Assembly (NCBI RefSeq): GCF_013114545.1
Contig: NZ_VTXI01000012.1
Span: 60,675-124,674, forward strand
Length of the DNA stretch: 64,000 bases
Direction of reading: 5' to 3'
Source of the DNA: Vibrio sp. RE86
GTDB taxonomy: Bacteria > Pseudomonadota > Gammaproteobacteria > Enterobacterales > Vibrionaceae
Shown here: piece by piece, positions 17,416-29,404 of the stretch
How positions within the stretch are numbered: position 1 is the stretch's first letter
Layout of the letters: each line of letters begins with the position of its first letter
Position numbers and translations under genes: made by a program
The notes under the pieces: model-generated
What the model was told of the DNA's origin: nothing
What the model saw: only the letters and a program-made list of their open reading frames with translations
Database searches by the model: none

Positions 17416-17994
17416 TTAACTTGCGTTTTCACCTGAATGGAAAGCGCGAACCACTTGCTTAACACCCGAGATATTACGAGCAACGTCGGTTGCTATCTCA
17501 GCGTGCTGGTCAGAGACATAGCCTAGCAGAAAGACCTCTTTATCCTCAGTGATAACCTTTACTTTGACGCCATTTAATTCCGAATTCGCCAATAGAGCAG
17601 ATTTTACTTTCGTGGTAATCCAGCTATCGTGGCTGATCTCACCCATTGATAATGGCGGCTTTACACGCAGTTGGTTGTGAACTTCTTTTACACCCTTAAG
17701 GTTACGTGTTTGGGATTCAATATCGCGTTTGAGGGCTTCTGTATTGGCCTGACCCATGAGTACAACGGTTCCGTTGTAAGAGCTGGCGGTAATTCTTGCA
17801 TTGCCACGAAATGGCGACTTATTACCGATGCCTGCAACTTCAAATTCGATGTTGTTGTCGTTCCAGATCTCTTGTGTTGTACGTGGGTCAATTACGATGC
17901 TTGCAGTCGTGGCAGCACCAGCGACAAACAGACCTGCACAGCCTGTCGTTGTCAGAATAAATAGAGATAAGAATAGAGCTTTAAAGGTTCGCAT
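17416..17994 (-). CDS. dolP: Outer-membrane BON-domain lipoprotein DolP (YraP)
   Basis: An outer-membrane lipoprotein supporting envelope integrity and the BAM machine in E. coli. Seen (192 residues): lipoprotein signal peptide with lipobox LTTTGC, Cys at 19, and two BON domains, about 45-115 and 120-190, each ending in a GVKEV/GVKQV strand. It is the last of a leftward group lpoA-yraN-diaA-dolP, the same order as E. coli; diaA ends 3 bp before its start. Confidence 0.95.
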   Translation of the reverse strand: MRTFKALFLSLFILTTTGCAGLFVAGAATTASIVIDPRTTQEIWNDNNIEFEVAGIGNKSPFRGNARITASSYNGTVVLMGQANTEALKRDIESQTRNLKGVKEVHNQLRVKPPLSMGEISHDSWITTKVKSALLANSELNGVKVKVITEDKEVFLLGYVSDQHAEIATDVARNISGVKQVVRAFHSGENAS

Positions 17995-17997
17995 AGA

Positions 17998-18591
<594 letters not shown>

Positions 18592-18957
18592 TTATCCTTG
18601 AGTGATTGCATTTTTGATCCATTCGACTTGCTTCCCTTGATCGTGAAGAGCAACCAAGTCGAATCGAAAATCGGTTGAATAGACGGATAAGCCATTTTTC
18701 ATTAGCCACAAATTGGCGGCCTTAATTAGCTTTTGTATTTTACTGCGAGTCACTGTCTCAGCAGCGTGGCCATAAGCTTGGCTCTTGCGGTAACGGACCT
18801 CAACAAAAACGATTGTGGTGCCATCACGCATAATGAGGTCGATTTCCCCCCCTTTGACGAGAAAGTTTCTCTCAATTATTACGAGGCCGCAACTGCTAAG
18901 ATGTTTTTCAGCGACGGCTTCGTAATGTTGCCCTTGTGAGCGCTTATTCAGTAGCAC
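18592..18957 (-). CDS. yraN: YraN family endonuclease-like protein (UPF0102)
   Basis: A small restriction-endonuclease-fold protein of unknown cellular role. Seen: GGEIDLIMRDG and VFVEVRYRKS, the D-E-K-like core, plus EWIKNA at the end. I start it at GTG 18957 (121 residues, the usual family length), giving a 14-nt overlap with the end of lpoA. The frame is open upstream without homology. No clear ribosome site is present, so translation is probably coupled to lpoA. Confidence 0.88.
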   Translation of the reverse strand: MLLNKRSQGQHYEAVAEKHLSSCGLVIIERNFLVKGGEIDLIMRDGTTIVFVEVRYRKSQAYGHAAETVTRSKIQKLIKAANLWLMKNGLSVYSTDFRFDLVALHDQGKQVEWIKNAITQG

Positions 18958-20758
18958 CGTGTTCAGCCCAGCTGATTTCTCGCTGTACAACACAGTTTTC
19001 GTCAATGCTGAGCGTGCCCGTACTGCCATCGACTGTGTAGTCAGTGACGACTTTCATTTGTGGCAAGTGCTCAATTAGGCGATACGCATCCATCCCAAGT
19101 GCTTGCAGGCGTTTTTCTGCATTGGAGCCTTTAGGCCAAAGCTCATCCATTTGAGCTTTCAATGCAGCGTCAGGTTGGATAAGCAGAGGAATGTCACTGT
19201 ATGTCACGCCAGAAAGATCTTCATACTGCTGACGACCGCTGTTGCTACGAGAGTTCGAGTATAGCTTTGGTGGAACGGTATCTGGATTAATCGCAACTTC
19301 AATGAACGGTTTGATCAGTGTTAGTTCTGAGCTTTTTGCAACAATGTAAACTGCATCAACATCACGACGGCTGCGAGGTTGGCTCTCTAGTGGAATATCG
19401 ATCAGAGATTCCATCTGAGCAATGTTTTGTTGGCTCGCTTGCAGGCCAAATACGTTGTTGATATCACGCTGAAGCTGGCGCTTATCACCAAACAGGCTTA
19501 CAGCAACTTTAGTGTCACTGTGTTGCTGCCACTCTTGCTCAAACGCTTCCACTACTCGGGCGCCTAAACGTCCTTTTGGCGCTAGGATGAGAGGGTAGCT
19601 GTAGCCCTGTTTTGCTAGGTGTTTAGCGGCTTGCGCAACTTCTTGTTCAGGCGACAGCGCCAAGTAACAGACATTTGTGCCTGGCATGACTTCATCAGGA
19701 ATATTCAGTGCTAGTGCCGAAATATTGCTGTTTGATTCTGAAAGTGCAGCTTGTAGCTGTTCAATGTTGTCTTTAACGAGCGGTCCAACGATTGAATCAA
19801 TCTGCTTGTCGCTCAGCGCTACTTTGATCTCTTCAGCTGATTTTGCATTGGTATCAACCACGGTTAAGGTGGCATTCTCATCGCGGTCGTTATCATTCAT
19901 CATTTCAAGGATGAAGCCGTCACGAATGAGTTGAGCTTGTTTGGCAAACTTACCTGTCAGTGGTAACAGCAGTGCAGTGTTGACGGGCTTGGTGATCTCT
20001 AATGCTAAGATGTCCAATACGGATTGAGGTGTATTGAGCGCTGCAGGATGGCTAGGGTTATCGGCAAGCCACTGCTCTAAGTTACTTTTCAACTCAGGTA
20101 AATTAGAAGCCAAAGCTTTGGTGTAACCAGCTAGTTGCAGCCAACCTTGCATGATGGTGTTGCTCTCTTGCTTCTGGAAAGCATCGATTTGGAGTGCTGA
20201 GTACTGGCTTAGATTGTTCCAGATACTTTGGCTAATGAAAGCTTGTTCAGAGACTGGCTGGTATCGAGCCGACAAGGATTGTTCACGAGCTGCATTATAG
20301 TAGTCACCCTGCTTAGTAAACAGAAGAGAACGAACTTGGTGGTACTCTCGCCATTGCTCGTTCGCCAGTTGCCAAGATGGACGGAAATTAAGAAGTTCTA
20401 ATGCTTCGTCATGCTTATCTTGAGAGATCAATAAATCGGCACGAGCGAGTTGCCATTCGGCTTGCTGCATATTTGTCAGTGACTGACGGGCAAGACGCTT
20501 AATCAATAGCTCCGCCTGAGCGACATCACCACTTTCAATTGACGCTTTTAAGGCCATGATAAGCCAGTCATTTTGCAAACTGCCGTTGCTGCTGTCTGCA
20601 CGCATTAAGTAAGTTTGGATAGATTGATTAGGATCTAGGGTAATATCGACACTTTGTGGTGTCTTTGGTGCAGAAGAACACGCTGCCAAAGTGACAGCAA
20701 GTGCTACAGGAGTCAGTAAGCGTGTTACACTGAGACGCTTGTGGTTGTTCTTGGCCAT
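18944..20758 (-). CDS. lpoA: Penicillin-binding protein activator LpoA
   Basis: An outer-membrane lipoprotein that reaches through the periplasm to activate PBP1A. Seen (604 residues): lipobox LAAC with Cys near 27, an N-terminal helical TPR-like domain (about 30-265), and a C-terminal periplasmic-binding-protein-like domain (about 275-590) beginning NTALLLPLTGKFAKQ. I use the ATG at 20758; an ATG 63 nt upstream would put extra residues before the signal peptide. It is divergent from rsmI across 63 bp. Confidence 0.95.
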   Translation of the reverse strand: MAKNNHKRLSVTRLLTPVALAVTLAACSSAPKTPQSVDITLDPNQSIQTYLMRADSSNGSLQNDWLIMALKASIESGDVAQAELLIKRLARQSLTNMQQAEWQLARADLLISQDKHDEALELLNFRPSWQLANEQWREYHQVRSLLFTKQGDYYNAAREQSLSARYQPVSEQAFISQSIWNNLSQYSALQIDAFQKQESNTIMQGWLQLAGYTKALASNLPELKSNLEQWLADNPSHPAALNTPQSVLDILALEITKPVNTALLLPLTGKFAKQAQLIRDGFILEMMNDNDRDENATLTVVDTNAKSAEEIKVALSDKQIDSIVGPLVKDNIEQLQAALSESNSNISALALNIPDEVMPGTNVCYLALSPEQEVAQAAKHLAKQGYSYPLILAPKGRLGARVVEAFEQEWQQHSDTKVAVSLFGDKRQLQRDINNVFGLQASQQNIAQMESLIDIPLESQPRSRRDVDAVYIVAKSSELTLIKPFIEVAINPDTVPPKLYSNSRSNSGRQQYEDLSGVTYSDIPLLIQPDAALKAQMDELWPKGSNAEKRLQALGMDAYRLIEHLPQMKVVTDYTVDGSTGTLSIDENCVVQREISWAEHGATE

Positions 20759-20821
20759 GAGTTCTTTATTAATTCCGTATAAAATTGTGTCTATATTAAT
20801 CGTTGAAGTGATGGTAAACAA

Positions 20822-21685
20822 ATGACAGATAACAAAACCTTACCAACAGAGGTTCCAACTCTCTATATCGTACCTACGCCAATCGGCAATCTAGGTGATA
20901 TTACTCAACGAGCGATAGAAGTTCTATCTACGGTTGACCTAATTGCGGCTGAAGATACTCGTCACACAGGTAAGTTGTTGTCTCACTTGGGTATTCAAAC
21001 GAAAACTTTTGCACTTCATGATCATAATGAACAACAAAAAGCGCAAGTGCTTGTCGACAAATTGTTAGCTGGGCACTCTATTGCATTGGTTTCTGATGCT
21101 GGTACCCCGTTAATTAGTGATCCAGGATACCATCTTGTGACTCAATGTCGTCAAGCAGGCGTCAGAGTTGTTCCTCTGCCGGGGGCTTGTGCGGTGATCA
21201 CTGCGTTGAGTGCGTCAGGCCTGCCATCGGACCGTTTTAGTTTTGAAGGTTTCTTACCTGCGAAAAGTAAAGGGAGAAAAGATAAGTTCCTTGAGATTGC
21301 TAAGGTTGAACGTACTTGCGTGTTTTATGAGTCTCCTCACCGAATCTTAGACTCTCTGGACGACATGCTGGAGATATTAGGTCCTGAACGTGAAGTAGTA
21401 TTAGCAAGAGAGTTGACGAAAACCTTCGAGACTATTCAAGGTATGCCTCTTGCCGAGCTAGTTGAATGGGTCAAGTCAGATAGCAACCAGCAACGTGGTG
21501 AAATGGCGCTTCTGGTTCACGGTTATCGTGCTGCGGCTGATGATTCTCTTCCTGAAGAAGCATTGCGTACGCTGGGTATTTTGGTCAAAGAGCTGCCATT
21601 AAAGAAAGCGGCAGCGATGGCAGCAGAGATTTATAACCTGAAAAAGAATGCTCTGTACAAATGGGGACTAGAGAATCTAGGTTAA
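20822..21685 (+). CDS. rsmI: 16S rRNA (cytidine(1402)-2'-O)-methyltransferase RsmI
   Basis: Methylates the ribose of C1402 in the 30S decoding centre, using SAM. Seen (287 residues): tetrapyrrole-methylase fold with [35 protein letters not shown] and [13 protein letters not shown], then a helical C-terminal domain ending [10 protein letters not shown]. It is divergent from lpoA. TATATT at 20792-20797 is a possible -10. A terminator follows before rnpB. Confidence 0.97.
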   Translation: MTDNKTLPTEVPTLYIVPTPIGNLGDITQRAIEVLSTVDLIAAEDTRHTGKLLSHLGIQTKTFALHDHNEQQKAQVLVDKLLAGHSIALVSDAGTPLISDPGYHLVTQCRQAGVRVVPLPGACAVITALSASGLPSDRFSFEGFLPAKSKGRKDKFLEIAKVERTCVFYESPHRILDSLDDMLEILGPEREVVLARELTKTFETIQGMPLAELVEWVKSDSNQQRGEMALLVHGYRAAADDSLPEEALRTLGILVKELPLKKAAAMAAEIYNLKKNALYKWGLENLG

Positions 21686-21695
21686 CCTGTTTTAG

Positions 21696-21734
21696 TAGGG
21701 AATCTCCTTTTCTTATTTAGAGATTCCCTATTTT
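21696..21734 (+). terminator. Intrinsic terminator after rsmI
   Basis: TAGGGAATCTC and GAGATTCCCTA pair around a 13-nt loop, followed by TTTT. Confidence 0.8.
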
Positions 21735-21809
21735 CCCCTAATCATTGGCAATTAACTGCGCGCTTTTTGCCCACTTAACACCTTCATTTCATCATATCTG
21801 TGATCTCGC

Positions 21810-21838
21810 TAGACACTTAGTGGAGAACTCTATACAAT
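21810..21838 (+). promoter_or_regulatory. Sigma-70 promoter of rnpB
   Basis: TAGACA (21810-21815), 17-bp spacer, TACAAT (21833-21838), each one base off consensus. It lies 8 bp before the predicted 5' end of RNase P RNA. Confidence 0.75.
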
Positions 21839-21846
21839 CCGCCCTC

Positions 21847-22278
<432 letters not shown>

Positions 22279-22285
22279 ATTCGAG

Positions 22286-22320
22286 ACCCATCGTAACTTT
22301 ATTGTTATGATGGGTTTTTT
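22286..22320 (+). terminator. Intrinsic terminator of rnpB
   Basis: ACCCATCGTAAC and GTTATGATGGGT form a 12-bp stem (one G-U) around TTTATT, followed by T6. Confidence 0.93.
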
Positions 22321-22463
22321 GCTTTTTATTGACCAAATTTATTTTCTTACCATTAAACTTGGCGCAAAATCACGAGTTGTTGTTCTCTAGAGGTAGCGAT
22401 AAGTCGCTAAATCAGTACACTGGAGAGTCTGAATTCGTAATGCGTCAGCAACATGAGATAACT

Positions 22464-23414
22464 ATGACCGAAGCATTTAAACACATATCCGTACTTCTTC
22501 ATGAATCCATTGATGGTTTGGCGATCAAGCCTGATGGTATCTATATTGACGGAACTTTCGGTCGTGGTGGTCACAGCCGCACGATTCTTTCTAAACTGGG
22601 TGAAAATGGTCGTCTTTACAGCATCGACCGTGATCCTCAAGCGATCGCTGAAGCGGGCAAGATAGACGATCCTCGCTTTACCATTATTCATGGTCCTTTT
22701 TCAGGTATGGCCGAATATGCCGCTGAGTATGGTTTAGTGGGTAAGGTTGATGGCGTGTTACTGGATCTCGGTGTTTCTTCACCACAGCTCGATGATGCCG
22801 AGCGTGGTTTTAGCTTTATGAAAGATGGCCCGCTGGATATGCGTATGGATCCTACGTCTGGGATTCCTGTCTCTCAATGGTTAATGGAAGCCGATCTCGA
22901 TGACATTACATGGGTGATCCGTGAATTTGGTGAAGATAAGCATGCGCGTCGCATTGCTAAAGCGATCGTGGCTTACCGTGAGAATGAAGAGAACGAGCCG
23001 TTAACTCGTACTGGTCAACTTGCAAAACTTATCTCTGAAGCGGCACCAAAGAGCTTTAAAGAGAAGAAGCACCCAGCGACACGTTCGTTCCAAGCCTTCC
23101 GTATCTACATCAATAGTGAACTTGAAGAGATCGATACAGCACTTAAAGGCGCTGCAAGCATTTTGGCACCAGAAGGTCGCTTATCGGTGATTAGCTTCCA
23201 CTCACTTGAAGACCGAATGGTTAAGCGTTTTATTCGCAAAGAGAGCAAAGGCCCTGAGGTTCCTCATGGCATCCCTATGACAGAAGATCAGATTAAAGCG
23301 CTTGGCAGTGCAAACTTGAAACCTGTTGGTAAGGCGATTAAACCTTCCAAGCAAGAAGTAGAAGAGAACACGCGTTCACGCAGCTCTGTACTTCGCCTTG
23401 CTGAAAAGCTGTAA
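22464..23414 (+). CDS. rsmH: 16S rRNA (cytosine(1402)-N4)-methyltransferase RsmH (MraW)
   Basis: Adds the N4-methyl group to C1402, the same nucleotide modified by RsmI upstream. Seen (316 residues): [11 protein letters not shown] site [40 protein letters not shown], and [14 protein letters not shown] use the ATG at 22464 after GAGATAACT, which matches the E. coli start; the frame is open 45 codons upstream. It heads the dcw cluster; mraZ, which precedes it in many bacteria, is absent here. Confidence 0.96.
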   Translation: MTEAFKHISVLLHESIDGLAIKPDGIYIDGTFGRGGHSRTILSKLGENGRLYSIDRDPQAIAEAGKIDDPRFTIIHGPFSGMAEYAAEYGLVGKVDGVLLDLGVSSPQLDDAERGFSFMKDGPLDMRMDPTSGIPVSQWLMEADLDDITWVIREFGEDKHARRIAKAIVAYRENEENEPLTRTGQLAKLISEAAPKSFKEKKHPATRSFQAFRIYINSELEEIDTALKGAASILAPEGRLSVISFHSLEDRMVKRFIRKESKGPEVPHGIPMTEDQIKALGSANLKPVGKAIKPSKQEVEENTRSRSSVLRLAEKL

Positions 23415-23420
23415 ATCCTG

Positions 23421-23738
23421 ATGAGTAACACAACGCCTAACCTTGCTAAGCTTATTGCGCTCGACCTATTTGGGGTTGGGCGTGTCCCGCTGATTTTACT
23501 GGTTTTAATATTTGCCAGTGCTATGGGCGTTGTATTTACTACTCACCATACTCGCCAAGCTATCATGGAAAAAGATCAAGCCTTGGTTGAGCGTGAAAGG
23601 CTCGATAACGAGTGGCGTAACCTTCTACTGGAAGAGACGGCACTGGCGGAGCACAGCCGAGTTCAAGCGGTTGCGAAGAGCGAGCTTGAAATGAAACGTC
23701 CAGATTCAGACAAAGAAGTCATCATTAACCTCCCATGA
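23421..23738 (+). CDS. ftsL: Cell division protein FtsL
   Basis: A small bitopic divisome protein that forms a complex with FtsB and FtsQ and helps activate FtsWI. Seen (105 residues): cytoplasmic N-terminus, membrane segment about 20-38 (LILLVLIFASAMGVVF), then a periplasmic coiled coil rich in Glu/Arg (about 48-95). It lies 6 bp after rsmH and overlaps ftsI by four bases (ATGA). Confidence 0.94.
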   Translation: MSNTTPNLAKLIALDLFGVGRVPLILLVLIFASAMGVVFTTHHTRQAIMEKDQALVERERLDNEWRNLLLEETALAEHSRVQAVAKSELEMKRPDSDKEVIINLP

Positions 23739-25459
23739 GCAAAAAAGTAAAACCGTCAGAAAAGGTGTCTCAGCAGGAACCCGCGACATTAATTCGCTGG
23801 CGTTTCTACCTTGTGTTGTTTTTTGTTTTCTGTGCGTTTGCTGCTCTTTGTGGCCGCATTGCTTATATCCAAATCATTGAACCAGACAACCTGATAAAAC
23901 AGGGGGATATGCGTTCGATTCGTGCTAAAACTCTCCACTCTGCTCGTGGGATTATTTCCGATAGAAATGGCGAACCTTTAGCGGTGAGTGTGCCTGTTGA
24001 AGCGGTATGGGCTGACCCTGCGACCATATTTAAAGAAGGTGGTCTTGAGGATATTAATCGCTGGTATGCGCTTGCGGACGTGCTAGGTCTTAAGCGCGAT
24101 GGCATGATTGATAAAATCACTCGTAATAAGAAACGTCGCTTTATTTACTTGCAGCGCCAAGTTAGTCCAGCAATGGCCAATTATATTCGTGAGTTGAAAC
24201 TCTCAGGGGTAGGGCTTAAGGCTGAGTCTCGCCGTTACTACCCTGCTGGTGAAGTTAGTGCCCACTTAGTTGGCGTGACTGGTATCGACGGTCATGGTCT
24301 AGAAGGGGTCGAGCGCAGTTATGATAAATGGCTGACGGGCGAAGCGGGTAAACGCATTATCCGGAAAGACCGTTATGGTCGAGTGGTCGAAAACATCTCT
24401 TTGGAAGAGCGTGAAGAGGGTAAACCTCTAGAGCTTACTATTGACCAACGTATTCAGGCGATAGCCTATCGTGCGATTAAGCAAGCCGTCGCCGACTATC
24501 GTGCGACATCGGGTTCCGCGGTGATACTGGATGTAAAAACTGGTGCTGTATTGGCGATGGTGAATGCCCCCTCTTATAACCCAAACAACCGCTCAGATCT
24601 TCAATCGGCTAAGATGCGAAACCGAGTGATAACCGATGCATTTGAGCCTGGCTCAACGGTGAAACCGTTCGTCGTATTAGCGGCATTAGAAAATGGTGTC
24701 GCGGATGATGATACTGTCATCGATACGGGTAATGGACTGATGCAAATTGGCGGAAGCCGTGTGCGTGATACGTCTAAAGTCGGCAAGGCGGATCTCACCA
24801 CCATCTTACAGAAGTCGAGTAATATCGGTGTGGCGAAATTGGCTCTCGATATGCCACTAGAAGCGTTACTTGGTATGTATAGCTCGATTGGCTTTGGTCA
24901 GGTTTCAGGGCTTAACTTAGTCGGTGAAACGCAAGGTATTTTCCCGAATCGTCGTCGTTGGTCAAAGTTTGAAATCGCAACTCTTTCGTTTGGTTATGGT
25001 TTGACGATTACGCCTCTTCAGCTTGCGCATGCTTATGCGACCCTAGGAAACTTGGGTGAGTATCAACCTATTCATATTATTGAAAACAATCAGCAGGATT
25101 TTGCGAAGCAGGTTATCGACCATGATAACGCGCGTAAAGTACTGACTATGCTTGAAACCGTAACGCAGCCTGGCGGTACAGCGACGAAGGCGGCGGTTCC
25201 TGGTTATCGAGTTGCAGCGAAAACGGGTACCTCACGTAAAGCCATCGCTGGTGGCTACGGGGACGAATATTTCGCCTATACCGCTGGTGTTGCCCCTGCA
25301 AGCGATCCTAGAGTTGCGTTGGTGGTGGTGGTCAATGAACCACAGGGTGATAACTACTATGGCGGTTCGGTTGCTGGCCCTGTTTTCTCGGAAATTTTGA
25401 AAGGGACGTTACAAATTCTCAATGTGGCGCCTGATGAAAATCGATTTAAAGAAGAATAA
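23735..25459 (+). CDS. ftsI: Septal transpeptidase FtsI (PBP3)
   Basis: The class B penicillin-binding protein that cross-links septal peptidoglycan with FtsW. Seen (574 residues): one N-terminal membrane anchor (about 22-42), a pedestal domain with RGIISDRNGEPLA, and a transpeptidase domain with catalytic S307 in the STVK motif, SSN, and KTGTS. S307 coincides in number with E. coli FtsI. It overlaps ftsL; murE follows immediately. Confidence 0.97.
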   Translation: MSKKVKPSEKVSQQEPATLIRWRFYLVLFFVFCAFAALCGRIAYIQIIEPDNLIKQGDMRSIRAKTLHSARGIISDRNGEPLAVSVPVEAVWADPATIFKEGGLEDINRWYALADVLGLKRDGMIDKITRNKKRRFIYLQRQVSPAMANYIRELKLSGVGLKAESRRYYPAGEVSAHLVGVTGIDGHGLEGVERSYDKWLTGEAGKRIIRKDRYGRVVENISLEEREEGKPLELTIDQRIQAIAYRAIKQAVADYRATSGSAVILDVKTGAVLAMVNAPSYNPNNRSDLQSAKMRNRVITDAFEPGSTVKPFVVLAALENGVADDDTVIDTGNGLMQIGGSRVRDTSKVGKADLTTILQKSSNIGVAKLALDMPLEALLGMYSSIGFGQVSGLNLVGETQGIFPNRRRWSKFEIATLSFGYGLTITPLQLAHAYATLGNLGEYQPIHIIENNQQDFAKQVIDHDNARKVLTMLETVTQPGGTATKAAVPGYRVAAKTGTSRKAIAGGYGDEYFAYTAGVAPASDPRVALVVVVNEPQGDNYYGGSVAGPVFSEILKGTLQILNVAPDENRFKEE

Positions 25460-25471
25460 GTGAGACACCTG

Positions 25472-26956
25472 ATGTCCAAACCCCTCACACTTTCTCAATT
25501 GCTTTCACCGTGGGTTGAACTCTCAGCTCATGAGCTTGGTGATACAGTCATTGAAAGACTTGAACTAGATAGCCGAAAAATAACTAAAGGCTCGACGTTT
25601 GTTGCAATTAAAGGGCATGCAGTCGATGGTCGCAAGTTCATTTCTAAAGCGGTTGAGCTTGGTGCTAATGCTGTGATTGCTCATGCTTGTGAGAGTCATG
25701 CTCACGGCAGTATCGAGCGTTTCAATGGCGTAGTGATTGTTTATGTTGATGCCTTAAACGAGCTTTTATCTGACATTGCTGCTCGCCTGTTGCCCTTAAA
25801 AGAGATGCAACTCATCGGGGTAACTGGTACCAACGGTAAAACAACGATTACGCAAGTTATCGTTCAGTGGCTTACGTTAGCGGGCAAACGTGCAGCGGTT
25901 TTAGGTACGGTGGGGAATGGATTTTTAGAGGATTTAACGCCTGCGGTAAATACCACGGGTAGCGCGATTGAAATCCAACAAACATTATCGAGCTTGGAAT
26001 CGCAAGGTGCTGATGTGACTGCCATGGAGATCTCATCTCACGGCTTGGTCCAGCATCGTGTTAAAGCGCTTGCGTTTAAAGTTGGCGTGTTTACTAACTT
26101 AAGTCGCGATCACCTTGATTATCACGGCACGATGGAAGAGTACGCGTTGGCGAAAAAATCACTCTTCACAGAGCATTCGTGTCAAAAAGCGGTAATCAAC
26201 GTCGATGATCCCGTTGGTGCTGAGTGGGTCGAGACACTCAACGACGTCATCGCAGTCTCTTTGAAACCGAGTTCTCTTAAAAACAGCGTGTATGCGACCA
26301 GTGTCCACTACTCTGAGTCAGGTATAAGCCTCACGTTTGATGGTGTATTTGGTCAGGGCGAATTAAATGCTCCGCTGATTGGTGAGTTCAACGCTAATAA
26401 CATCTTAGTTGCGTTCTCAACGCTATTGGCGATGGGAATAGATAAAGCATTGTTGGTTGAAACCGCGGCTCAATTGAAGCCTGTGTTAGGCCGAATGGAG
26501 CTGTTTAAAAATAACCAACAAGCGAAGGTCGTGGTCGATTATGCTCATACGCCAGATGCGTTAGAGAAAGCGCTGCAGGCTCTTCGCGTTCACTGTAATG
26601 GTCAGCTTTGGGCTATCTTTGGTTGTGGCGGTGACCGTGATACTGGTAAACGTCCGATGATGGCCGAAATAGGCGAGCGCCTAGCTGATAAAGTGATCCT
26701 TTCAGACGATAACCCTCGCAGTGAATCACCAAGTGCTATTGTCCAAGATATGCTGGCTGGAATGGTGGAACCTGATAAGGCGACCGTTGAGCATGATCGA
26801 TATAAAGCATTAGAGTTTGCGCTAAATCATAGCCAGCCTGATGACATTATTTTGCTGGCGGGTAAAGGCCATGAGGACTATCAAGTTTTAGCCAATGAAA
26901 CGGTTCACTACTCTGACCGAGAATCCGCGATGCAACTATTGGAGTTAAACAGATGA
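25472..26956 (+). CDS. murE: UDP-MurNAc-tripeptide synthetase MurE
   Basis: The cytosolic ATP-dependent ligase that adds meso-diaminopimelate to UDP-MurNAc-L-Ala-D-Glu. Seen (494 residues): P-loop [32 protein letters not shown] and [13 protein letters not shown] is the signature of DAP- rather than lysine-adding enzymes, as expected in a Gram-negative. I use the ATG at 25472; an in-frame GTG at 25460 abuts the ftsI stop. It overlaps murF by four bases. Confidence 0.97.
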   Translation: MSKPLTLSQLLSPWVELSAHELGDTVIERLELDSRKITKGSTFVAIKGHAVDGRKFISKAVELGANAVIAHACESHAHGSIERFNGVVIVYVDALNELLSDIAARLLPLKEMQLIGVTGTNGKTTITQVIVQWLTLAGKRAAVLGTVGNGFLEDLTPAVNTTGSAIEIQQTLSSLESQGADVTAMEISSHGLVQHRVKALAFKVGVFTNLSRDHLDYHGTMEEYALAKKSLFTEHSCQKAVINVDDPVGAEWVETLNDVIAVSLKPSSLKNSVYATSVHYSESGISLTFDGVFGQGELNAPLIGEFNANNILVAFSTLLAMGIDKALLVETAAQLKPVLGRMELFKNNQQAKVVVDYAHTPDALEKALQALRVHCNGQLWAIFGCGGDRDTGKRPMMAEIGERLADKVILSDDNPRSESPSAIVQDMLAGMVEPDKATVEHDRYKALEFALNHSQPDDIILLAGKGHEDYQVLANETVHYSDRESAMQLLELNR

Positions 26957-28311
26957 TCACAATGATGCTCTCTCAATTGGTTGATGAGCTTAATGCGCAG
27001 CTGATTGGATCGGATGTCGCCATCGATGCGGTTTCAACAGATACTCGTACCATTGAGTCGGGTTCTCTTTTTGTTGCCTTAGTAGGTGAACGCTTTGATG
27101 CCCATGACTTTGCTGAACAGGCAGTCGCGTCGGGTGCGAGCGCTTTACTCGTCAGTCGAGCGATTAACGCTGACATTCCTCAGCTGTTGGTGAAAGATAC
27201 CAAGATAGCTCTGGGTCAGATTGGTGCTTTTGTTCATGAACTGTGTCAAACACCGACGGTTGCGATTACGGGAAGTTGTGGAAAAACCACAGTGAAAGAG
27301 ATGGTTGCAAGCATTATGGAGCAACAGGGACAGGTGCTCTTTACTGCAGGTAACTTCAATAATGATATTGGCGTTCCGCTAACATTACTACGCTCGACAC
27401 CTGAAGATGATGTTGCCGTTATTGAGCTAGGAGCCAACCATATTGGTGAGATTGCTTACACGACACAGTTAGTTCGTCCTGATGTCGCTTTAGTCAATAA
27501 TGTCGCAGCTGCCCACCTTGAAGGTTTTGGTTCTATTGATGGAGTGAAGCAGGCGAAAGGTGAAATTTATCAAGGTCTTAAACCTGGTTCTGTCGCGATA
27601 GTGAATTTAGAGAGTCATGGTGGTGATTATTGGCAAGAAGTGCTTGCTGATAAAGTCGTGAAAACTTTTTCGACAGTCGATACACAGGCCGATTTTAGCG
27701 CTGAGAATGTCACACTCAATGCGATGGGCGAAGCGAGTTTTACCTTAAATACACCGCAGGGTTCGGTCGATGTTTCACTGGGCATTATTGGACAGCATAA
27801 CGTTGCTAATGCGTTAGCTGCTGCTGCGTTGTCTTTGGAACTCGGTGCAAGTCTAGATAAAGTGAAGACAGGTCTTGCCTCTCTAGGAAAAGTGAAGGGT
27901 CGCGTTGAACTGGTTGAACTGAGCGAGCGCGTGAAACTTATTGATGACAGCTACAATGCCAGTGTACCTGCTATGAAAGCAGCCGCAGATTTGCTCGCAG
28001 GCTATCAAGGCGTACGTTGGTTAATTTTAGGTAATATGGCTGAGTTGGGTGATGAAAGTCTTGCACTTCACCGCCAAGTCGGACAACATGCTGCCCCATT
28101 CAAATTTGAATATGTGCTTACTTATGGCGCTGATGCAAAAACGATCAGCGACGAGTGTGATGGTCTCCATTTTGAGGATCACCAAAGCATGATTAATTAT
28201 ATTAAACAGCAGATTGAACAGCATTCAGAGCCTCAAACCCTGTTAGTCAAAGGGGCTAATAGCGCAGGAATGAGTAAAGTCGCAAAAGCTGTCAAGGAGA
28301 TGTACACATGA
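26953..28311 (+). CDS. murF: UDP-MurNAc-tripeptide D-alanyl-D-alanine ligase MurF
   Basis: Adds D-Ala-D-Ala to the tripeptide, completing the cytosolic pentapeptide precursor. Seen (452 residues): N-terminal domain with [15 protein letters not shown]-loop [27 protein letters not shown]-like [22 protein letters not shown], and VKGANSAGM near the end. A second in-frame ATG at 26962 is possible. ATGA overlaps join it to murE and mraY. Confidence 0.97.
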   Translation: MITMMLSQLVDELNAQLIGSDVAIDAVSTDTRTIESGSLFVALVGERFDAHDFAEQAVASGASALLVSRAINADIPQLLVKDTKIALGQIGAFVHELCQTPTVAITGSCGKTTVKEMVASIMEQQGQVLFTAGNFNNDIGVPLTLLRSTPEDDVAVIELGANHIGEIAYTTQLVRPDVALVNNVAAAHLEGFGSIDGVKQAKGEIYQGLKPGSVAIVNLESHGGDYWQEVLADKVVKTFSTVDTQADFSAENVTLNAMGEASFTLNTPQGSVDVSLGIIGQHNVANALAAAALSLELGASLDKVKTGLASLGKVKGRVELVELSERVKLIDDSYNASVPAMKAAADLLAGYQGVRWLILGNMAELGDESLALHRQVGQHAAPFKFEYVLTYGADAKTISDECDGLHFEDHQSMINYIKQQIEQHSEPQTLLVKGANSAGMSKVAKAVKEMYT

Positions 28312-29390
28312 TTATTTGGCTCGCAGAGCTGCTACAGCCATATTTTTCATTCTTCCGTTTATTCGAGTACCTATCTTTTCGAGCGATTGTCAGTGTCTTA
28401 ACCGCACTAGGCCTGTCACTTTGGATGGGGCCAATTATGATTCGACGCTTGCAGCTTCTGCAAATCGGTCAGGTTGTGCGTAACGAAGGTCCTGAATCCC
28501 ACTTTAGTAAACGTGGTACCCCGACAATGGGCGGCATCATGATCCTTACGGCGATTGTGACGACCGTTTTGCTTTGGACAGATCTATCCAACCCTTATGT
28601 TTGGGCAGTTCTTGCCGTATTACTCGGTTACGGTGCTGTCGGCTTTGTCGATGACTACCGCAAAGTCGTTCGCAAGAATACTGAGGGCCTAATTGCTCGT
28701 TGGAAGTACTTCTGGCAGTCAGCTATCGCGCTTGTTGTGGCGTTTGCGCTTTATGCTCATGGTAAAGATACTGCGGCAACTCAGTTAGTGGTTCCATTTT
28801 TCAAAGACATTATGCCTCAGCTGGGTCTGCTTTATATCGTTTTGACTTACTTCGTTATCGTTGGTACCAGCAATGCTGTTAACTTAACTGATGGCCTAGA
28901 TGGTTTGGCGATCATGCCAACGGTATTGGTATCTGCTGGTTTCGCGGCTATCGCGTGGGCGACGGGTAATGTTCAGTTTGCGAACTACCTACATATTCCA
29001 TACATACCACAAGCTTCAGAGCTGGTGGTTGTGTGTACGGCAATTGTCGGTGCTGGCCTTGGTTTCCTATGGTTTAACACCTACCCAGCACAAGTATTCA
29101 TGGGCGATGTAGGTTCATTAGCTCTGGGGGGCGCCTTAGGTACGATCGCAGTTCTAGTGCGCCAAGAGTTTGTCTTGGTCATCATGGGTGGTGTATTCGT
29201 CATGGAAACATTGTCTGTGATTCTGCAGGTGGGTTCTTACAAATTGCGTGGTCAACGTATTTTCCGAATGGCACCGATTCACCACCACTATGAGCTGAAG
29301 GGCTGGCCGGAGCCTCGAGTTATTGTACGTTTTTGGATCATCTCAATCGTTCTCGTTCTGGTTGGTCTAGCAACGCTGAAAGTTCGATAA
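28308..29390 (+). CDS. mraY: Phospho-MurNAc-pentapeptide translocase MraY
   Basis: The integral inner-membrane enzyme that makes lipid I from UDP-MurNAc-pentapeptide and undecaprenyl phosphate. Seen (360 residues): about ten membrane helices; the catalytic loops [26 protein letters not shown], and the [11 protein letters not shown] loop near the end. The length equals that of E. coli. It overlaps murF by four bases and sits 14 bp before murD. Confidence 0.98.
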   Translation: MIIWLAELLQPYFSFFRLFEYLSFRAIVSVLTALGLSLWMGPIMIRRLQLLQIGQVVRNEGPESHFSKRGTPTMGGIMILTAIVTTVLLWTDLSNPYVWAVLAVLLGYGAVGFVDDYRKVVRKNTEGLIARWKYFWQSAIALVVAFALYAHGKDTAATQLVVPFFKDIMPQLGLLYIVLTYFVIVGTSNAVNLTDGLDGLAIMPTVLVSAGFAAIAWATGNVQFANYLHIPYIPQASELVVVCTAIVGAGLGFLWFNTYPAQVFMGDVGSLALGGALGTIAVLVRQEFVLVIMGGVFVMETLSVILQVGSYKLRGQRIFRMAPIHHHYELKGWPEPRVIVRFWIISIVLVLVGLATLKVR

Positions 29391-29404
29391 GGAATTTGAC
29401 TTCA

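Noticed and set aside
20759..20821. ATG at 20821 as the lpoA start
   Set aside because: It would place 21 residues before an evident lipoprotein signal peptide and leave no room for divergent promoters.
25460..25471. GTG at 25460 as the murE start
   Set aside because: It gives four extra residues without homology; the ATG at 25472 aligns with known MurE starts.
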